From positions 304,108-336,121 of the forward strand of contig CABFPE010000183.1 of assembly GCA_900660155.1 (NCBI GenBank): 32,014 nucleotides of DNA, in the 5' to 3' direction. The notes beneath the pieces were generated by a model. The model ran no database searches. It had not been told where the DNA came from and saw only the letters and a list, made by a program, of their open reading frames with translations. This stretch comes from Hofstenia miamia. Taxonomy: Eukaryota; Xenacoelomorpha; Acoela; Hofsteniidae. This document shows positions 1 to 10,665 of this stretch, piece after piece (the stretch's first letter is position 1; each line of letters begins with the position of its first letter). The position numbers and the translations under genes were made by a program.

Positions 1-4
1 TTAA

Positions 5-409
5 TTTGCCAGTCAGTCGGTTACAAAAACAGAGAGAAATAATTTGAATGCAAGCGATATAAACTGTCATGAATTTTCTATAAAATGGTTTACAAATATT
101 CACTTAAATGAATATGTGCCATATGGTACATTTGTTTATTTCCTTGATGTTCCGAAAGTGATAAAATCGATGCACACAAAGACGTTCGGCAAATTTCTAT
201 TACTATTGCTTAGCCCACTGTCCACAAACATTGATAATACCAACATTTGACTAGCACAGACTTTAATCGTAAAATTGTTGAGTCACAGCGATTTGATGAT
301 TCCTGCTATGAAAAGCAGTGGTGCTATCCTGAAAGTCCTGGATATGTCCTCAAATTTTGACATTATATCACATGAATCAAGAATAGGTGATCTCACTACT
401 TTTATGAAG
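5..409 (+). other. Candidate host coding segment, open frame with one TGA
   Basis: One reading frame is open from about base 5 to 247, meets a single TGA at 248-250, and stays open to a TAG at 410-412, so about 134 codons carry one stop. CpG is frequent here, unlike the retroelements to the right. The second half (251-409) could be an exon: an AG acceptor-like site lies at 258-259 and GT donor-like sites at 409-410 and 413-414. No domain is recognised and no good ATG is seen; the first part could begin at a TTG. It could equally be a chance open frame. No function is assigned. Confidence 0.22.
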
Positions 410-1487
410 TAGGTATTGATTTTAATAAAATAGGAATAATTTTACTTTGCCAACAGTCTCTTATAGTTTATAATAAAGTTGTTGTTCAAGGAATGCTCAG
501 ATGCCCTACATTTTACAAGAACGAATGACCTAAAAGCACCTACCAATTTATAGTCTCAAGAAGCAATCTAAAAATATTATCGAATATTTCAAAGATATAT
601 TTCACCATAATCAGAAAATCGATTGTATATTTTGATAAATATCACAATTTATATCATTATTTAAAAAAACACTGAATTTCTTTATGTAACACTTTAGATG
701 GGGTTTTTAACATGCTAGAGGATTTGAAGTTGTAACATAAGATACATCTACTTCTCACATTTTGGACATATTTTTTATATTTAAACAATGGGGGAGCTTC
801 ACCAAAATTAGTTCTGCGGCAAAGTTTCTATATGAAGAGGAAACTAATAAAAAACAACTTATAGAAGGTGTAGGTGCCCAGGCTCTAAAAACCTAGAAAT
901 GTTGGGATATTAAGTACGGGATCTAATTGAAAATTTCCCCACAAATATTGAGGTAGTAAGTTTGAATAAAACGCCAAATTTGGTATAAGTTAAAACTGTA
1001 CAATTATAAAATATTTAAAAAAATGTATGGTATCTATAATTTAGTAAGAAACTTCAATTAGGTCTAGAGGCATAACTAAAATTTAGGTTTAATGCTGAAT
1101 ATTTTAAAAATGCGTAATTTTTAATCAGTTTTCTCATACTATAAGGAACTTCAAATAGATTTTTCAACTATTAAGTAGGATTATGACAGTTTTAAATTTT
1201 GGATTGAAAGTCCCCATTACGCAAATGAATATTAATGAGAACATAACGTAGTTATACTGTACATTAAAACTTACCACAAACTAATATGAAAAGGGAGAAA
1301 GTTATTAATTTACCAATGCATTTCATCACAATGTTATTTAATCTAAAAAACACAGAACTATAATTTTTAACATTAACAAATATTATTTTTCATTAATACA
1401 TTGTTTAGATTTTGAGAAAGTTATTTTACTGCAAATTCAGAATGTCCTATATGAATTAGACAAATTGATTTTAAGGATTTTAAGGTT
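410..1487. other. AT-rich non-coding flank, no gene seen
   Basis: No open frame of useful length, no retroelement motif and no RNA gene is visible. Several CpG dinucleotides survive, unlike in the transposon nest. It is probably intergenic or intronic host DNA. Confidence 0.5.
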
Positions 1488-1775
1488 GATACTTTAAATC
1501 TATGCCGCATTTCTCAAAATGAATACTAAATATCTCAAAACGAATACTGATTAAAAAAGGTGTATAAGGGGGGCAGCAACTTGATAGGACATCAAACATT
1601 AGAAACGTTTTTAAGCAACTATTGTCAACTCAATGAACTTTCACTATTTCTTCTTATATAATAAACCTATTAGTATTGAATTTTGGGCAACAATATTCTT
1701 CATGACTTTATAAAGCACAATGTCAAAAATGTGTGCCTAAATGTCATTACATAAAAAATGATATTTCTCTTAAAT

Positions 1776-1958
1776 AATTCATAATCTTATGGCTGTCAGA
1801 ATTTATCTTACAGCTGTCAAAAAAAGATGTCACTATGGAAATCACTCTTTGCCAATGGTTGGTTCTTAAATCTGTCAATTCATAATCGTATGGCTGTCAG
1901 AATTTATCTTACAGCTGTCAGAAAAAGATGTAACTATGGAAATCACTTTTAGCCAATA
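1776..1958. repeat. Tandem direct repeat, ~80 bp units at 103 bp spacing
   Basis: The segments 1776-1855 and 1879-1958 are direct copies, differing at only a handful of positions by eye. Each begins AATTCATAATC and ends near GCCAAT. The second copy overlaps the left inverted arm, so the element holds two direct copies and one inverted copy of the same unit. Confidence 0.75.
1861..1927 (+). repeat. Left arm of 67 bp inverted repeat
   Basis: It begins GGTTCTTAAATCTGTC and pairs with 2190-2256 at 65 of 67 positions by direct comparison. The loop between the arms is about 262 bp. Transcribed, it would form a long hairpin. Confidence 0.85.
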
Positions 1959-2189
1959 GCATTAATCAAAAAACATTATCAATATGGTAAATAAAATACT
2001 TAAAAATTATAAAATAGCTTTTGAAGTTTAATTAATTGATTAATGTGAAACCTTTGAAAAAAATAGAAAATTATATATGTAGGAAGCAATTGTTATGTTA
2101 TTTTAATGCCTTTCTCATATAGTTACCATTTTAACTAGATGTCTCTTAAGCCATGTCCCAATTTAGCTGATTTTAAACAACAACAACAA

Positions 2190-2256
2190 CTTTTTCTGAC
2201 AGTTGTAAGATAAATTCTGACAGCCATAAGATTATGAATTGACAGATTTAAGAACC
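2190..2256 (-). repeat. Right arm of 67 bp inverted repeat
   Basis: This is the reverse complement of 1861-1927 with two mismatches (G/T in the ATCGTATGG region and G/A in ACAGCTG). Weaker complementarity continues outward for about 20-25 bases on both sides. Confidence 0.85.
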
Positions 2257-2490
2257 AAGCAATTGAATTGGCTAAAATCTCTTTGTTGCTTGGCAACACC
2301 TTTCTTTTTTGAGATATTTTTTATTCATTTTGAGATATTTGTTATTTGTTTTGAGAAATTCAGTATCTCTTTCATGTACTAACTGATTTTTAAAAGTCAG
2401 ATCTGAATAATACCTATAGGAATAAATTCTACATGATTAAGTTTTAAACAAGTTAGAGTTCTACACAATAAATTCTGCAAATTTACATTT

Positions 2491-2865
2491 TTCTTGGAAT
2501 AGTCCACTCTTGAACTGAAGCCCCTTATCAGTTATTATTGTCTCCATCAGGCTGAATCATAGAATCCATTCCTTCAATACTATCTCTGTTGTTGTATTTT
2601 TCATTGGAATCATCCTTACATATTTGGTAAAATTGTCTACTATTACCAGCAGATGTTGGTACCCCTCTTCATCTTTAGATAGCATCTCCAGATCAATGGC
2701 TCCAAGTGGTGCCCTCTGTGTTGGGAAATGCTGTTTGTTATTTATAAACATGCAGTGCATTTGTTTATTATATCCTCTGTTACTTCTCTCACTGCTGCCA
2801 TTATGAATCTTGTGTTAAAGGTTTTCTCTGTCTGTGTTATTCCTAGGTGACCTTATTCATGTATT
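2491..2865 (-). pseudogene. Copy A integrase, N-terminal half, truncated
   Basis: Read on the minus strand, an HX3H-type zinc finger start (His-Glu-stop-Gly-His-Leu-Gly) lies at about 2,860-2,840 and the CXXC partner near 2,757. The core follows with the first catalytic Asp in the motif IDLEM and the second in ITDKGLQF (about 2,548-2,525). Homology to copy B ends about 25 bases later, so the catalytic Glu and the C-terminal domain are absent. Stops interrupt the frame near 2,855 and 2,556. Integrase would join element cDNA to the host chromosome; this piece cannot. Confidence 0.8.
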
Positions 2866-3190
2866 TTCCATATCAGTTCTCTCTTGAAATAGTCAGGGAT
2901 TGTAATCCTGTTATTCTGAGCCTCTATGTATAGTAATCTGTTTTTGTTGATTTTCCATTTATAGTGCTCATAGTAGCTTGCTGTTAGCTTTGACAGTATT
3001 GTTTGGGGTTCTCTTATCTTCTTGATGATCTTGTTGAGGATTGCATCATCTCTTTTCTTTTCCACAATCTCTTGTTTGGATATTTCTTCTCTCATCAATA
3101 TTGGTAGTACCACTTGCCCCTTCTTGTCTACATTTATCTCATGCAATCCCTCATAGTCTATGTGTGGTAAGAACTGAAACTACTTTTTCT
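2866..3190 (-). pseudogene. Copy A linker between RNase H and integrase
   Basis: A 97-codon stretch without stops (minus strand, 3146 down to the stop at 2853) resembles the region that precedes the integrase zinc finger in Gypsy polyproteins. It contains NVDKKGQVVLP, then YYEHYKW and a NRITIPDYFKREL segment leading into KIHE. The same segment is present in copies B and C1, which helps align the three copies. Confidence 0.7.
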
Positions 3191-3640
3191 CCCCACCTGT
3201 TTTTGCTGCATTGCTTTGTTATTCTGGTAATGATGACCAGAAATCTGCATTATTGTGTCATGTTCTTTTCCAGTGTTTGATCAAGAATGTGAATTCATTT
3301 AATTATTCAATCCATCATGATAATATTCTGGATTTGTCTACTGAAAATTTTTTCATTCAGGCTAATCCACTATTATCTGTGCATACTCTAAATTCTCTGT
3401 CAATTAGGAAATGTCTGAATTTTTTTATACTTTCAATAAGTGCTAAAATTACTAGCTAGGTTGATCTTATAATTTTCCTTGCTTGGTTTTAGTTTTGAAC
3501 TGAAGAACTGTATGGGGACCTCCTTTCTGTTTTTCACTTGTCCCAGTGTTGCTCTGATTGCTACCTAGCTTGCATCACAGTCTAAGCTAAATTGCTCACT
3601 GTAGTCTGGTGTGTTCAATGATGGCAGTTTTATTAGTTCT
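3191..3640 (-). pseudogene. Copy A RNase H, degraded
   Basis: The start is recognisable from FSLDCDAS, whose Asp matches the first catalytic Asp of Gypsy-type RNase H, followed by VPIQFFSSKLKPSKENYK, the counterpart of the usual 'PI-a-f-a-S-r-L-...-E-k-NY' segment. The frame then breaks up with several stops (about 3,440-3,190). RNase H would remove the RNA strand during reverse transcription. Copy B lacks the whole domain. Confidence 0.7.
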
Positions 3641-4465
3641 TCTTTAATGTTATCCAGTTCCTCCTGTTCTTGCCATGTCCACACAAATGGTACCAATTTC
3701 CTCATCAATTTGATAATTTTTGCTGTCTTTCCATTGATGTTCAGGATAAAGGTGCCATAGTAGTTGAAGAATCCCATTATCCTCTGTATGTCCTTCTTAT
3801 TCTTTGGCTTTTCTATTTTTCAGATCATCTCTCTCACATTGTCTTTCATGCATATTCTGCCTTTCTTGATTGCCCTTCCTAAAAATACTATTTTCTCTTT
3901 CAGTACATTGCACTTATTTCCATTGATGCAGACTCCTACCTTCTCCAATATTGCTGAAGTTCTTTCCAGTTTTTGCAAGTTCTCTTGTATTTTGTCACTT
4001 GTCACTATTATATCATCTATGATTCTGTCTTCCATTCTGTGTGTCTTATTCTTTAGCACTTTTGTGATGTATAGCTGAAAAGTTGCAGGCATGTTGCATA
4101 GTCTGAATGCTATGTATATCCATTCATACAATTCATATGGTGTTATTGTCTTCTTCCATTTTCACCTGCCAGTACACCTTGCATAAATCTATTGTTGTAA
4201 AGTACTTGTGCTTGCTCACCTCATATAGCATGTCCTCTATTTGTGGAAGAGTGTATGAGTCTGCCTTCATTACTTTGCTCAGCTTGTGGAAATCTATGCA
4301 CAAGCAATACTTATCTCCTTGCTTTACAAACAATGTTGGTGCTGCATTTGGGCTTTCACTTGGACTAAGGATGTTATTGTCAATTAATTCATCTAATATG
4401 CAGTTGTATTCATCTTTCATTTGTTCTGGCATCCTTCTGACTGGCAGTTTTATGGGTTTGCTCAT
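3565..4465 (-). pseudogene. Copy A reverse transcriptase and connection region
   Basis: Three consecutive open pieces (4465-4133, 4131-3820, 3777-3565) cover the RT domain. Visible motifs are PIKLPVRRMPEQM at the start, SPNAAPTLFVKQGDK, CLCIDFHKLSKVM, the first catalytic Asp in TTIDLCKVYW, and FRLCNMPATFQ. The active-site box reads IIDD instead of the YIDD of copy B: alignment suggests three codons were lost just before it and the Tyr with them. KCNVLKEKIVFLG closes the palm. The connection piece contains MGFFNYYGTFI and WTWQEQEELDNIK. Frameshifts separate the pieces, so it is inactive. Confidence 0.88.
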
Positions 4466-5021
4466 TGTTGTAACTATTTTGTGTTTCTTGCCTATTGCTT
4501 GTCCTATGCTTATTTCTCTGTATTTGAATATTCATTTGTTTCTTCCTAACATCTCTCTTAACTGTTGAATTTCCCTCTCCTCCAGGTGTGGGTAGTCTTT
4601 GTTTCTTATCTCCAGTATTCTGTATGCATCTTCTTTGTTTGCCTTTGTCTCTATGCATTTGAATCATTTTTGGGAGTACATGTGACTTTGATGGTGTTAG
4701 TCCACTTGCCCTTGAATCAGCCATGTGGAGTACTTACTGTTTCCATTTGGAAGTTCTTGAGTTGAACATTCACATTACTCACTCTATCATCATCTTCTAT
4801 CACTTTCCAAATGAGTCTGATAATGGATTTGAAATGTTTTCCATATAACCTCATGTTAGATTTCTTTAGATTGATGTTTCAATTCATTGCATTGAGGATT
4901 GGTATTTTCCCCTTTCCCTTCTTTACTGTACAGACACTAGACAGCATTGATACGCTCTTCATGTTAATTCCCTTGTTATCATATAGCATTATATCAGCTG
5001 TTATTGGGTCTGCCATCTCTA
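4466..5021 (-). pseudogene. Copy A protease-RT spacer
   Basis: This region links the protease and RT domains and is matched by copy B at 11,836-12,286. A TGA at 4717-4719 (minus strand), in the context CCACATGGC-TGA-TTCAAGGGC, sits at the same place as a TGA in copy B at 12,176. Beyond it the frame is broken by several stops. No known domain is seen. Confidence 0.6.
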
Positions 5022-5441
5022 TCATATGATCTTCCATTGGTGTAGTTGTAGATGAATGTCCTCCTGCAATTTGAACATAATTGTTTTGTGTCTCCCTTCT
5101 TCCTCTTCAATTTTTATTTCTTCATCCTTTACTTTTATTGTCCTATTTACATAATTTATGACAAATTCATTTTTTTTAAGGAAATTGTCACTCAATATAA
5201 CCTCATACAGTAACAGATTGTTATGGGTGTCCACCACTACCAGCAATTGTTTGAATGTAATGCTCACTATCCTCATTTGCACTACATTTATCATTCCTTT
5301 TGTGTTGATCTCTGCTCCTGATGTGTTAATGAATAGTTTATTACAAATTATCAAGTCTTTCCACTTGAAACCAAATTTCATTGCACACTCATCTGTAATT
5401 ATGGAAGTTGCTGCTCCAGTATCAATTGTTGCTTTTGTCAT
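5022..5441 (-). pseudogene. Copy A retropepsin (aspartic protease)
   Basis: This is a 139-codon stretch without stops. The active-site motif ATIDTGAATS lies at residues 4-13, with Asp at residue 7. The C-terminal half contains ILSDNFLKKNEFVINY, the counterpart of the usual retropepsin closing strand. Acidic residues (KDEEIKIEEEEGRH) and LQLHQW follow and run into the RT spacer. Retropepsin would cleave the Gag-Pol polyprotein in the particle. It is the only complete-looking protease domain in the window; copy B has lost it and copy C1 has a changed active site. Confidence 0.82.
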
Positions 5442-5640
5442 TAATTTTCATTATCATTATCATATTTATATTATCCAAATTTGTTAAGATCATTATAGGT
5501 GTGCAGTTTTTATGAGTCAGTGCTCTGGCTAATTTTTTGAGTCTTCATCAGTCTGTGATGCTTATTTCATTCTCCAAGTCTATCAGATCCTTGTCCTCAT
5601 AGTAAGCTTCATCATCTCTGATTACATTTATTTGTTAGGT

Positions 5641-5682
5641 GCAATCAGGTTTCTTGTGACCTTTCTGTTCACAACTGTAGCA
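5641..5682 (-). pseudogene. Copy A gag zinc knuckle (CCHC)
   Basis: On the minus strand 14 codons read C-X2-C-X4-H-X4-C (CYSCEQKGHKKPDC), the nucleocapsid RNA-binding knuckle of retroelement Gag. The spacing is exact. It is followed by a stop two codons later and then by the acidic spacer leading to the protease. Confidence 0.85.
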
Positions 5683-6235
5683 ATTAACATCTTTTTCTCT
5701 CATCTTCTTAGTTTTTGAATCCTTTCCTTTAATTTTTATAATTTTTTCCAGTTTTGTTTTTGCTGTATGGCTTGCTTGGAGGTCATGGTTATAAGTTACT
5801 TCTCCCTTTTGGGTGCCTCCCTATGCCAGGCAGCTTTCTTGTAGATCTGTGCATTATTTTCAATCATTGCTTGGATTTCAACTGCTTTTCAGATCATTTT
5901 CTCCAAATTATTGTCCACATAGCATTTGATCTCAAATTGTGTTCTAATGCTCTCTGGCATCCCTTTGCAAATATGTGAAAACAGGTGATTTTTAAAACTC
6001 TTGTTTTTGTATTAGTCTATGAAATCACCTATTAGTAGTTCATAATTCCTTTTTGTGTCTGTGTCCAGTAACAAATAATGCTGGTATGCTGTTCCAGTAA
6101 GATATAGAGCAAGTCTTGCTGCTGCTCCCTGGCTTACTTTTCTTTCTGCCATGGTGATGTCAAACATCTGCAGCTACTCAACAAATGTTGGGTTGTACCT
6201 GTCAACCTTTCTGTTAAATTTTGTGTGGCATAATC
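5683..6235 (-). pseudogene. Copy A gag capsid region
   Basis: The capsid-like core reads AERKVSQGAAARLALYLTG, then YQHYLLL and NYELLIGDFID, matching copy B at 11,100-11,260. Relative to B about 100 bp are missing between KNKSFKNH and LFSHICKGMPES. Frameshifts and stops are frequent. Capsid would build the particle shell. The upstream part of this gag continues at 8,325 beyond an insertion. Confidence 0.72.
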
Positions 6236-8324
6236 CATCAAATAACCATGTGTGGTCAAAGTAAGAATAAAGATGGACATAACTAAGACTAAAATGTAAT
6301 AATGATTAATATGTAAACACATGGTTATGATTGATTAATTATTTGATTTGTAAATTGTTTTATGCAGTTTATATTTAAATTTTGCTCAACAGTATTTGGC
6401 AAAAACAAAGATGGCCAAACAGTGTACTCTAATTAATGCTGACATTGCATAATTAAAAGCAGAACTAGAATATGAGGGAAAATTGTAAACAAGAATCAAT
6501 CAAACAGGTACTAGTTGAGAATTTGATTATTTACTAAAAATGCCATAAATATGTTACAATTGTTAAGATAGTTGATGAATGAATTTAGTTTGGATTTACT
6601 TCTTCTCTTGTCAGGTTATTTAATAATTTATGTAAAGCTAAACATTTAAGCACTAGAGGTAATTGTACAGTGGTTCCCACATCCATTTAAAGGAATGCTG
6701 GAGCAGCCTCACAATCAGCTATTCAATGGCACTGAGGTTGATAGCTGTAATTTCTTTAAAGTGCTTTTATGTTACAAATAGGGATAGGGATTTTTCTCTA
6801 TTATAGCTTTCCTATTACTCATTGCTCGTCAGTTATTATGATTCTATTTACTTTGCTCTACATGTTTGTCATTCTATTATTGAATCCTAGTCATTTATGG
6901 TTTATATTGTAGTTAGTAATTCAGTATTGAATTTAATTAGCTCATGCTATTACCAAACAGTTATTATTACTTTGGTATTAGATTTAAGTTGCTCACTGTT
7001 TTATTTCATAGACCTTTGCCAACTTATGCATTTGCTTTCTTGCTGATGGCATTGATTGTTTACATGTATGAAGGGCTATCATGTATTACTATATCTATAG
7101 GGCTATTATATGTAAGGCTTGATAACAAGCTAAAGCATTGTGGTTGCTGTGTTTGATTATCTTTACATAGTCATAATAACAAAAACAATCAATGCACTAA
7201 ATTCATAGGTAGTCACCAATACACAATCACTGAGTTTCCTATTCACACACTGATCCCATTAATGGTTTCCACTGCAGAGTTCAAGTGCAAGTTGTAGTTG
7301 TGGCTGATCAACAGATCTCTGGAATCCCATGGCACCACTTCAAGTTTCCAACCTGTCTTCCATCTACCACTCTCTATCTAAATTGTGTCATTGTTAGATA
7401 AGCAATGAGATAAGCTAATGTTTATTAATATAAGTTAATCAGACTAACACTCAAACAAAAGAAGAGGATTAGGAGCTTGTCAAGCTTAATTGTTGTATCA
7501 ACTATGAAAAGTAATAAGTTACTATGAAATAAGTGCAGAAATTGGATTGGCAAGATTCTACATTTGGTTGCCTTGCAGGGTATGGTATTGTAGAGTAGCT
7601 CAGGCCTCTGTTTTTGATTTTACTCTTTTGATTATTTTCACACTCAGAAAATTAGTGTTATGTCACAGTAACATCATAATTTGTGATTTGTTGCTATCAA
7701 TTTAAATCAATTTCTTTTAAATCAATTTGTAAAATTTTCAATCACAATTATTTTGATCAATTTATTATTTGTTCCCTCAATCTAAACCTATGTGTAATGG
7801 CTCATTTAATTTTGCAAGGGAACTCATGTGCAAGTTGTAAACATTAAGTAGGTAATAATTACAAAATTGTAATAAATACTTGTTAGACTTGTAGCAAATG
7901 CACAATATAATTCACTCCAATTGTGTTTGATCTTCTCTAATTTATTTAAATGCTAACCCCTTTTAGACTTTGTCATGGATTTTAGTTTGATAATTTCTGC
8001 TTAAGATCTGGTGACAATTTGGGAGCAAGCTGCACTGGGTCTGGGGCAACAAATAGCTCCTTAACAGTGACAGCTCAAATCATGGTCACTTTAGGTTACA
8101 GCTATGAGTAAGTGTAGGGAATAAGAGCTTTTAATTCAATCATTTCATTTTGTACATGCACATAATAATATCCTATGCTGTTGGCAAATGTGAATGCACA
8201 GCAATTATGTGCCTTTTGTTTCATTATTTATTTACATGAGCTGAGATAATAGAACTCTGAGAAAAACTGTTTATTTGAGCTAGAAATTAATAATTGAGAC
8301 ACACAATTAGCACCTTGGAGAGTA
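6236..8324 (+). mobile_element. Fragment of the C1-type LTR element inserted in copy A gag
   Basis: Copy A gag is collinear with copy B on both sides of this block (about 6,235 and 8,325), so the block is an insertion. Its right-hand part (about 7,570-8,285) aligns with 21,950-22,630, the LTR end, PBS and leader upstream of copy C1. Shared landmarks are AAGATCTGG, GGTCACTTTA and CATGAGCTGAGATAA. It therefore carries a C1-family LTR, or part of one, plus a short leader, and no coding region. The left part (6,240-7,570) has no clear match. Exact ends and a target duplication could not be fixed. Confidence 0.6.
8009..8025 (+). other. Putative primer-binding site of the inserted fragment
   Basis: TGGTGACAATTTGGGAG follows directly after the aligned LTR end (..AAGATC) and corresponds to TGGCAATAATTTAGGAG at 22,357. 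A PBS begins with TGG because it pairs with a tRNA 3' CCA. The LTR does not end in the usual CA, so the assignment is tentative. Confidence 0.4.
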
Positions 8325-9136
8325 AGGATGGCTTCATGGATATGGCTTAAGCATGATGCTGTTTTAATTGGTCACTGTTGGAAGTCTGTTCTCTATAGAT
8401 AATTTCTGTTTTCTTTATGTGCATCAGTGAACCAGTATCCTCACCTTGTAATTGGGTAGTCACTGCCCTCATAATTTTGTTTATGAGTTTCTGCTTGTCT
8501 CTGTCCATTTCTTCATCAAGTTCTTCATATATTTTGTTTGCTATCATGGTTGGTGCTTGCAACTCATTTTCTTTCAATTTCTGAAATTCCATTTCATGGG
8601 TCTGTATGTTTCCTCAATTTTCTTCTTCATTTAATTGTATAAGTCTCAATTTGCATCTTAGTTGTTCAAGCTCTTCTGATTGTATATCATTGTCTTGTAT
8701 CAGCTGCCTGTTCTCTCTTTCCCATCACTGATTTCCTTCTTGCCATTGCTGATTTTGTTCCAGGAATCTTTTGTTGGATTCTGATAGTTGTTGAGTGAGT
8801 GTTTTAATTTCATATTGGAATAGTTTGCTCTGGCTTTCTAGTCTCATTTCCATATCTGTTTTAATTTTGATTAAAATATTTTTGCTCTGCTCCCCCATTT
8901 GTTTGAATTTGGCAGTTAACTGTTCTATTTCCATTCTTAGGAGTGTTTCTGTTTCCTGGCTTTTTTTCAACATTTCAACTATTTTTCAGGGGCTTGTCTC
9001 AGGTGTAAGTGTAGTGGCTGTAACTCCATAGCAGGAGATGAATCTGTGTCTCCAGAGTATGATGATGAGCATGTGGCTCTGGGAGTTACCATTCTGAGTG
9101 CATTCTTCTTGGTGCTGCCTTTTTTCCTTTAGTCAT
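8325..9136 (-). pseudogene. Copy A gag N-terminal coiled-coil region
   Basis: A likely start ATG lies at 9136-9134 (minus strand), about 300 bases after the PBS, but a stop follows 15 codons later. Two long pieces remain: 8973-8725 (82 codons) and 8592-8347 (81 codons). Both are rich in Glu, Lys, Gln and Leu with heptad-like spacing, for example LLRMEIEQLTAKFKQ and IKTLTQQLSESNKRFLEQN, as expected for a coiled coil. KLINKIMRAVTTQLQ near 8,470 matches KIINEIMRAVTSQLT in copy B, which fixes the homology. A coiled coil at the Gag N terminus would drive self-assembly. Confidence 0.65.
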
Positions 9137-9434
9137 TTTATAATCTGGTTTGTAGTGGTGCCCCTCTTTGGTCACAATTCTAGAATCTTATTAAAGTGCA
9201 TTATGTTAGGTGTGGGTAAATTTCTCCATTGACTATTGACTTCTGGTGTTACAATCATGGTGCTTGTAATTCCACTTTTACTCATAGGTAATGTCAGCAT
9301 GTCCAAGTTGTTCCACTGGATGTTTTGTAGGCGCCTTTTGATGTAGAAGAAATTATTTGTGTTCTGAGAAGAAACAATTGTCTTGACTCATGTAAGTAAA
9401 AGAAAATTTTTTTTTCCAATTGCCTGTTCTTTTT

Positions 9435-9451
9435 GGCTGACACAGTCACCA
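9435..9451 (-). other. Primer-binding site of copy A
   Basis: Immediately after the LTR end (..GGATGTTACA, read on the minus strand) the sequence is TGGTGACTGTGTCAGCC, with no spacer. TGG pairs with a tRNA CCA end. The tRNA that would pair with the rest was not identified. This fixes the A/B family LTR end and its orientation. Confidence 0.75.
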
Positions 9452-9928
9452 TGTAACATCCTCTACCAGGCATTGTCATCCATTTCTAATTGCTATTTCA
9501 TTATAACCATATTAGTGTACTTGTGGGTGGGGATGTACTAATTTTATACTGCTTTACTTCCATGTCTGCAGTTCCATTAACTTTAATTAACAGACATTAT
9601 CACAGCCACTATTTAGGTGACAAAGCCTCACAGCATCTCTTCTAATAGTTGGTAATGGGCATCTGCCTGAGGCCAATCTCCACATCCAGTATCACATACT
9701 CACTGATGATCCAGTTGGTTGAGTTCCACTTCTCAGCTCATTGATATAACTTATGTGTACCCTATTGTAGCTCAGTGTATACTCAAGACAAGACACAACT
9801 CAACTTAATCTCTATTTGTAAAAATCTTTCATGTACTTACAGCATGACTTGTTACTAGCTGCATAGTTAATATTATGTATAGCCATTATTGAAATATATT
9901 GGCTTTAATAAACTAATCTAATAAGTAG
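9452..9928 (-). repeat. Copy A 5' LTR, PBS-proximal part
   Basis: It aligns with the first 450 or so bases of the solo LTR at 20,038 in the same orientation; shared landmarks are TGTAACATCCTCTACCAGG, CACTATTTAGGTGACAAAGCC, GGGCATCTGCC and AATATATTGGCT. The LTR is broken at 9928 by insertion of copy B and resumes at 18,089. Confidence 0.88.
9925..9928. repeat. Target-site duplication of copy B, left (GTAG)
   Basis: The GTAG just before the copy B LTR start (TGTAGCAC) is repeated at 18085-18088 just after the copy B LTR end (GATGCTACA). Four-base duplications are within the range for Gypsy elements. Confidence 0.8.
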
Positions 9929-10665
9929 TGTAGCACAATCCAAAGCATAATGCTGCCAATAAAGAAAGAACATCAGATGATTAGTTGAAACTAAGATCAA
10001 ATTATGCTTGTTAATTGGAAAAAAAATTTAAGTTTAATTATCAGATTATCTTTGTAAATGCAACCAAGTAATAACATAGCAAATTAGTACTTGTTGTCAA
10101 ATTTTGACTAAACAAAGGTGTGAATTTGCTTCCATTATTTTTAGCCATTTTGGCAGACAAACAAATTTGAATTTCAAACAACAGGTACTTTTTGAATTCA
10201 ACTATAAATAGAGTGAAAATCAATTTGGAAGTTGTTGAAGTAAATTCTTTGAAAATCTTATCTTTAGATTTTATTATTGGTTTGCTTATTTATACAGAAT
10301 GTCAAGCTAAACAGTAAATGCAGTAGTAGTGTTTGGGTACATATCAGGAGTGACTTGAGGGTCCTTGATCCAAACAATGAACCTGCATTTATGTTAGGTG
10401 TATGAATAGGAGTTTTTCTCCATTTAGCTGGCTATTGATTTGATCATTTGCATGCAATCAATAATTAGCATTGGCAAGAAAGGGCTTGATAGCCTACTGT
10501 AGGTTATACATATTTTATCTCATAGATTTAGGTGACCTATAATAGACTGATAAATAGACTGAGCATGTATTATGTTATTTAAATGTAAGGTAGGAAGCTG
10601 CAAGTTATTATGTAACTTATTTTAATTAATTTATCTAAAGCCAATAGTTTTCAGTAATGGCTAAT
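9929..10665 (+). repeat. Copy B 5' LTR, lacking its 3' part
   Basis: It is the inverted counterpart of 20,440-21,162. The start TGTAGCAC is intact and a TATAAATA box lies at 10203-10210. Homology to the LTR ends at about 10,665, roughly 400 bp before the expected LTR end, and the sequence passes straight into the gag coiled-coil region, so the PBS is gone. Confidence 0.82.
10203..10210 (+). promoter_or_regulatory. TATA box in copy B 5' LTR
   Basis: TATAAATA occurs at the equivalent place in the copy A LTR (18463-18470, minus) and the solo LTR (20878-20885, minus). Its conservation in three diverged LTRs supports a promoter role. Confidence 0.55.

Larger units (their letters stand above)
1488..2367. 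repeat. Foldback / MITE-like element with nested inverted repeats
   Basis: The outer termini are inverted: GATACT at 1488-1493 faces AGTATC at 2362-2367, and the tracts 1505-1553 and 2306-2366 are imperfect inverted copies built from the unit TTTCTCAAAA or TATCTCAAAA. Inside lie near-perfect 67 bp arms (1861-1927 and 2190-2256). A direct repeat of one arm region also starts at 1776. There is no coding capacity, so it would be a non-autonomous element. No clean target-site duplication was found, so the class (MITE or foldback) is an inference and the outer limits are approximate. Confidence 0.6.

Noticed and set aside
2281..2300. Small palindrome GTTGCTTGGCAAC as a terminator or structured RNA
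   Set aside because: The stem is only 5 bp and it lies inside the foldback element, with nothing transcribed that it would terminate.
4107..4568. 153-codon open frame on the plus strand, hydrophobic
   Set aside because: It is antisense to the copy A RT, whose motifs are clear on the minus strand. Reverse complements of Lys/Glu-rich coding DNA read as Phe/Leu/Ser-rich and look membrane-like.
9294..9479. 61-codon frame overlapping the PBS and LTR end of copy A
   Set aside because: It crosses the LTR border and has no match in the other copies.
9452..10665. Single inverted-repeat element of the DIRS type, suggested by facing LTR pieces
   Set aside because: The facing pieces belong to copy A (minus) and copy B (plus), joined by insertion with a GTAG duplication. 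The elements carry a DDE integrase, not a tyrosine recombinase.
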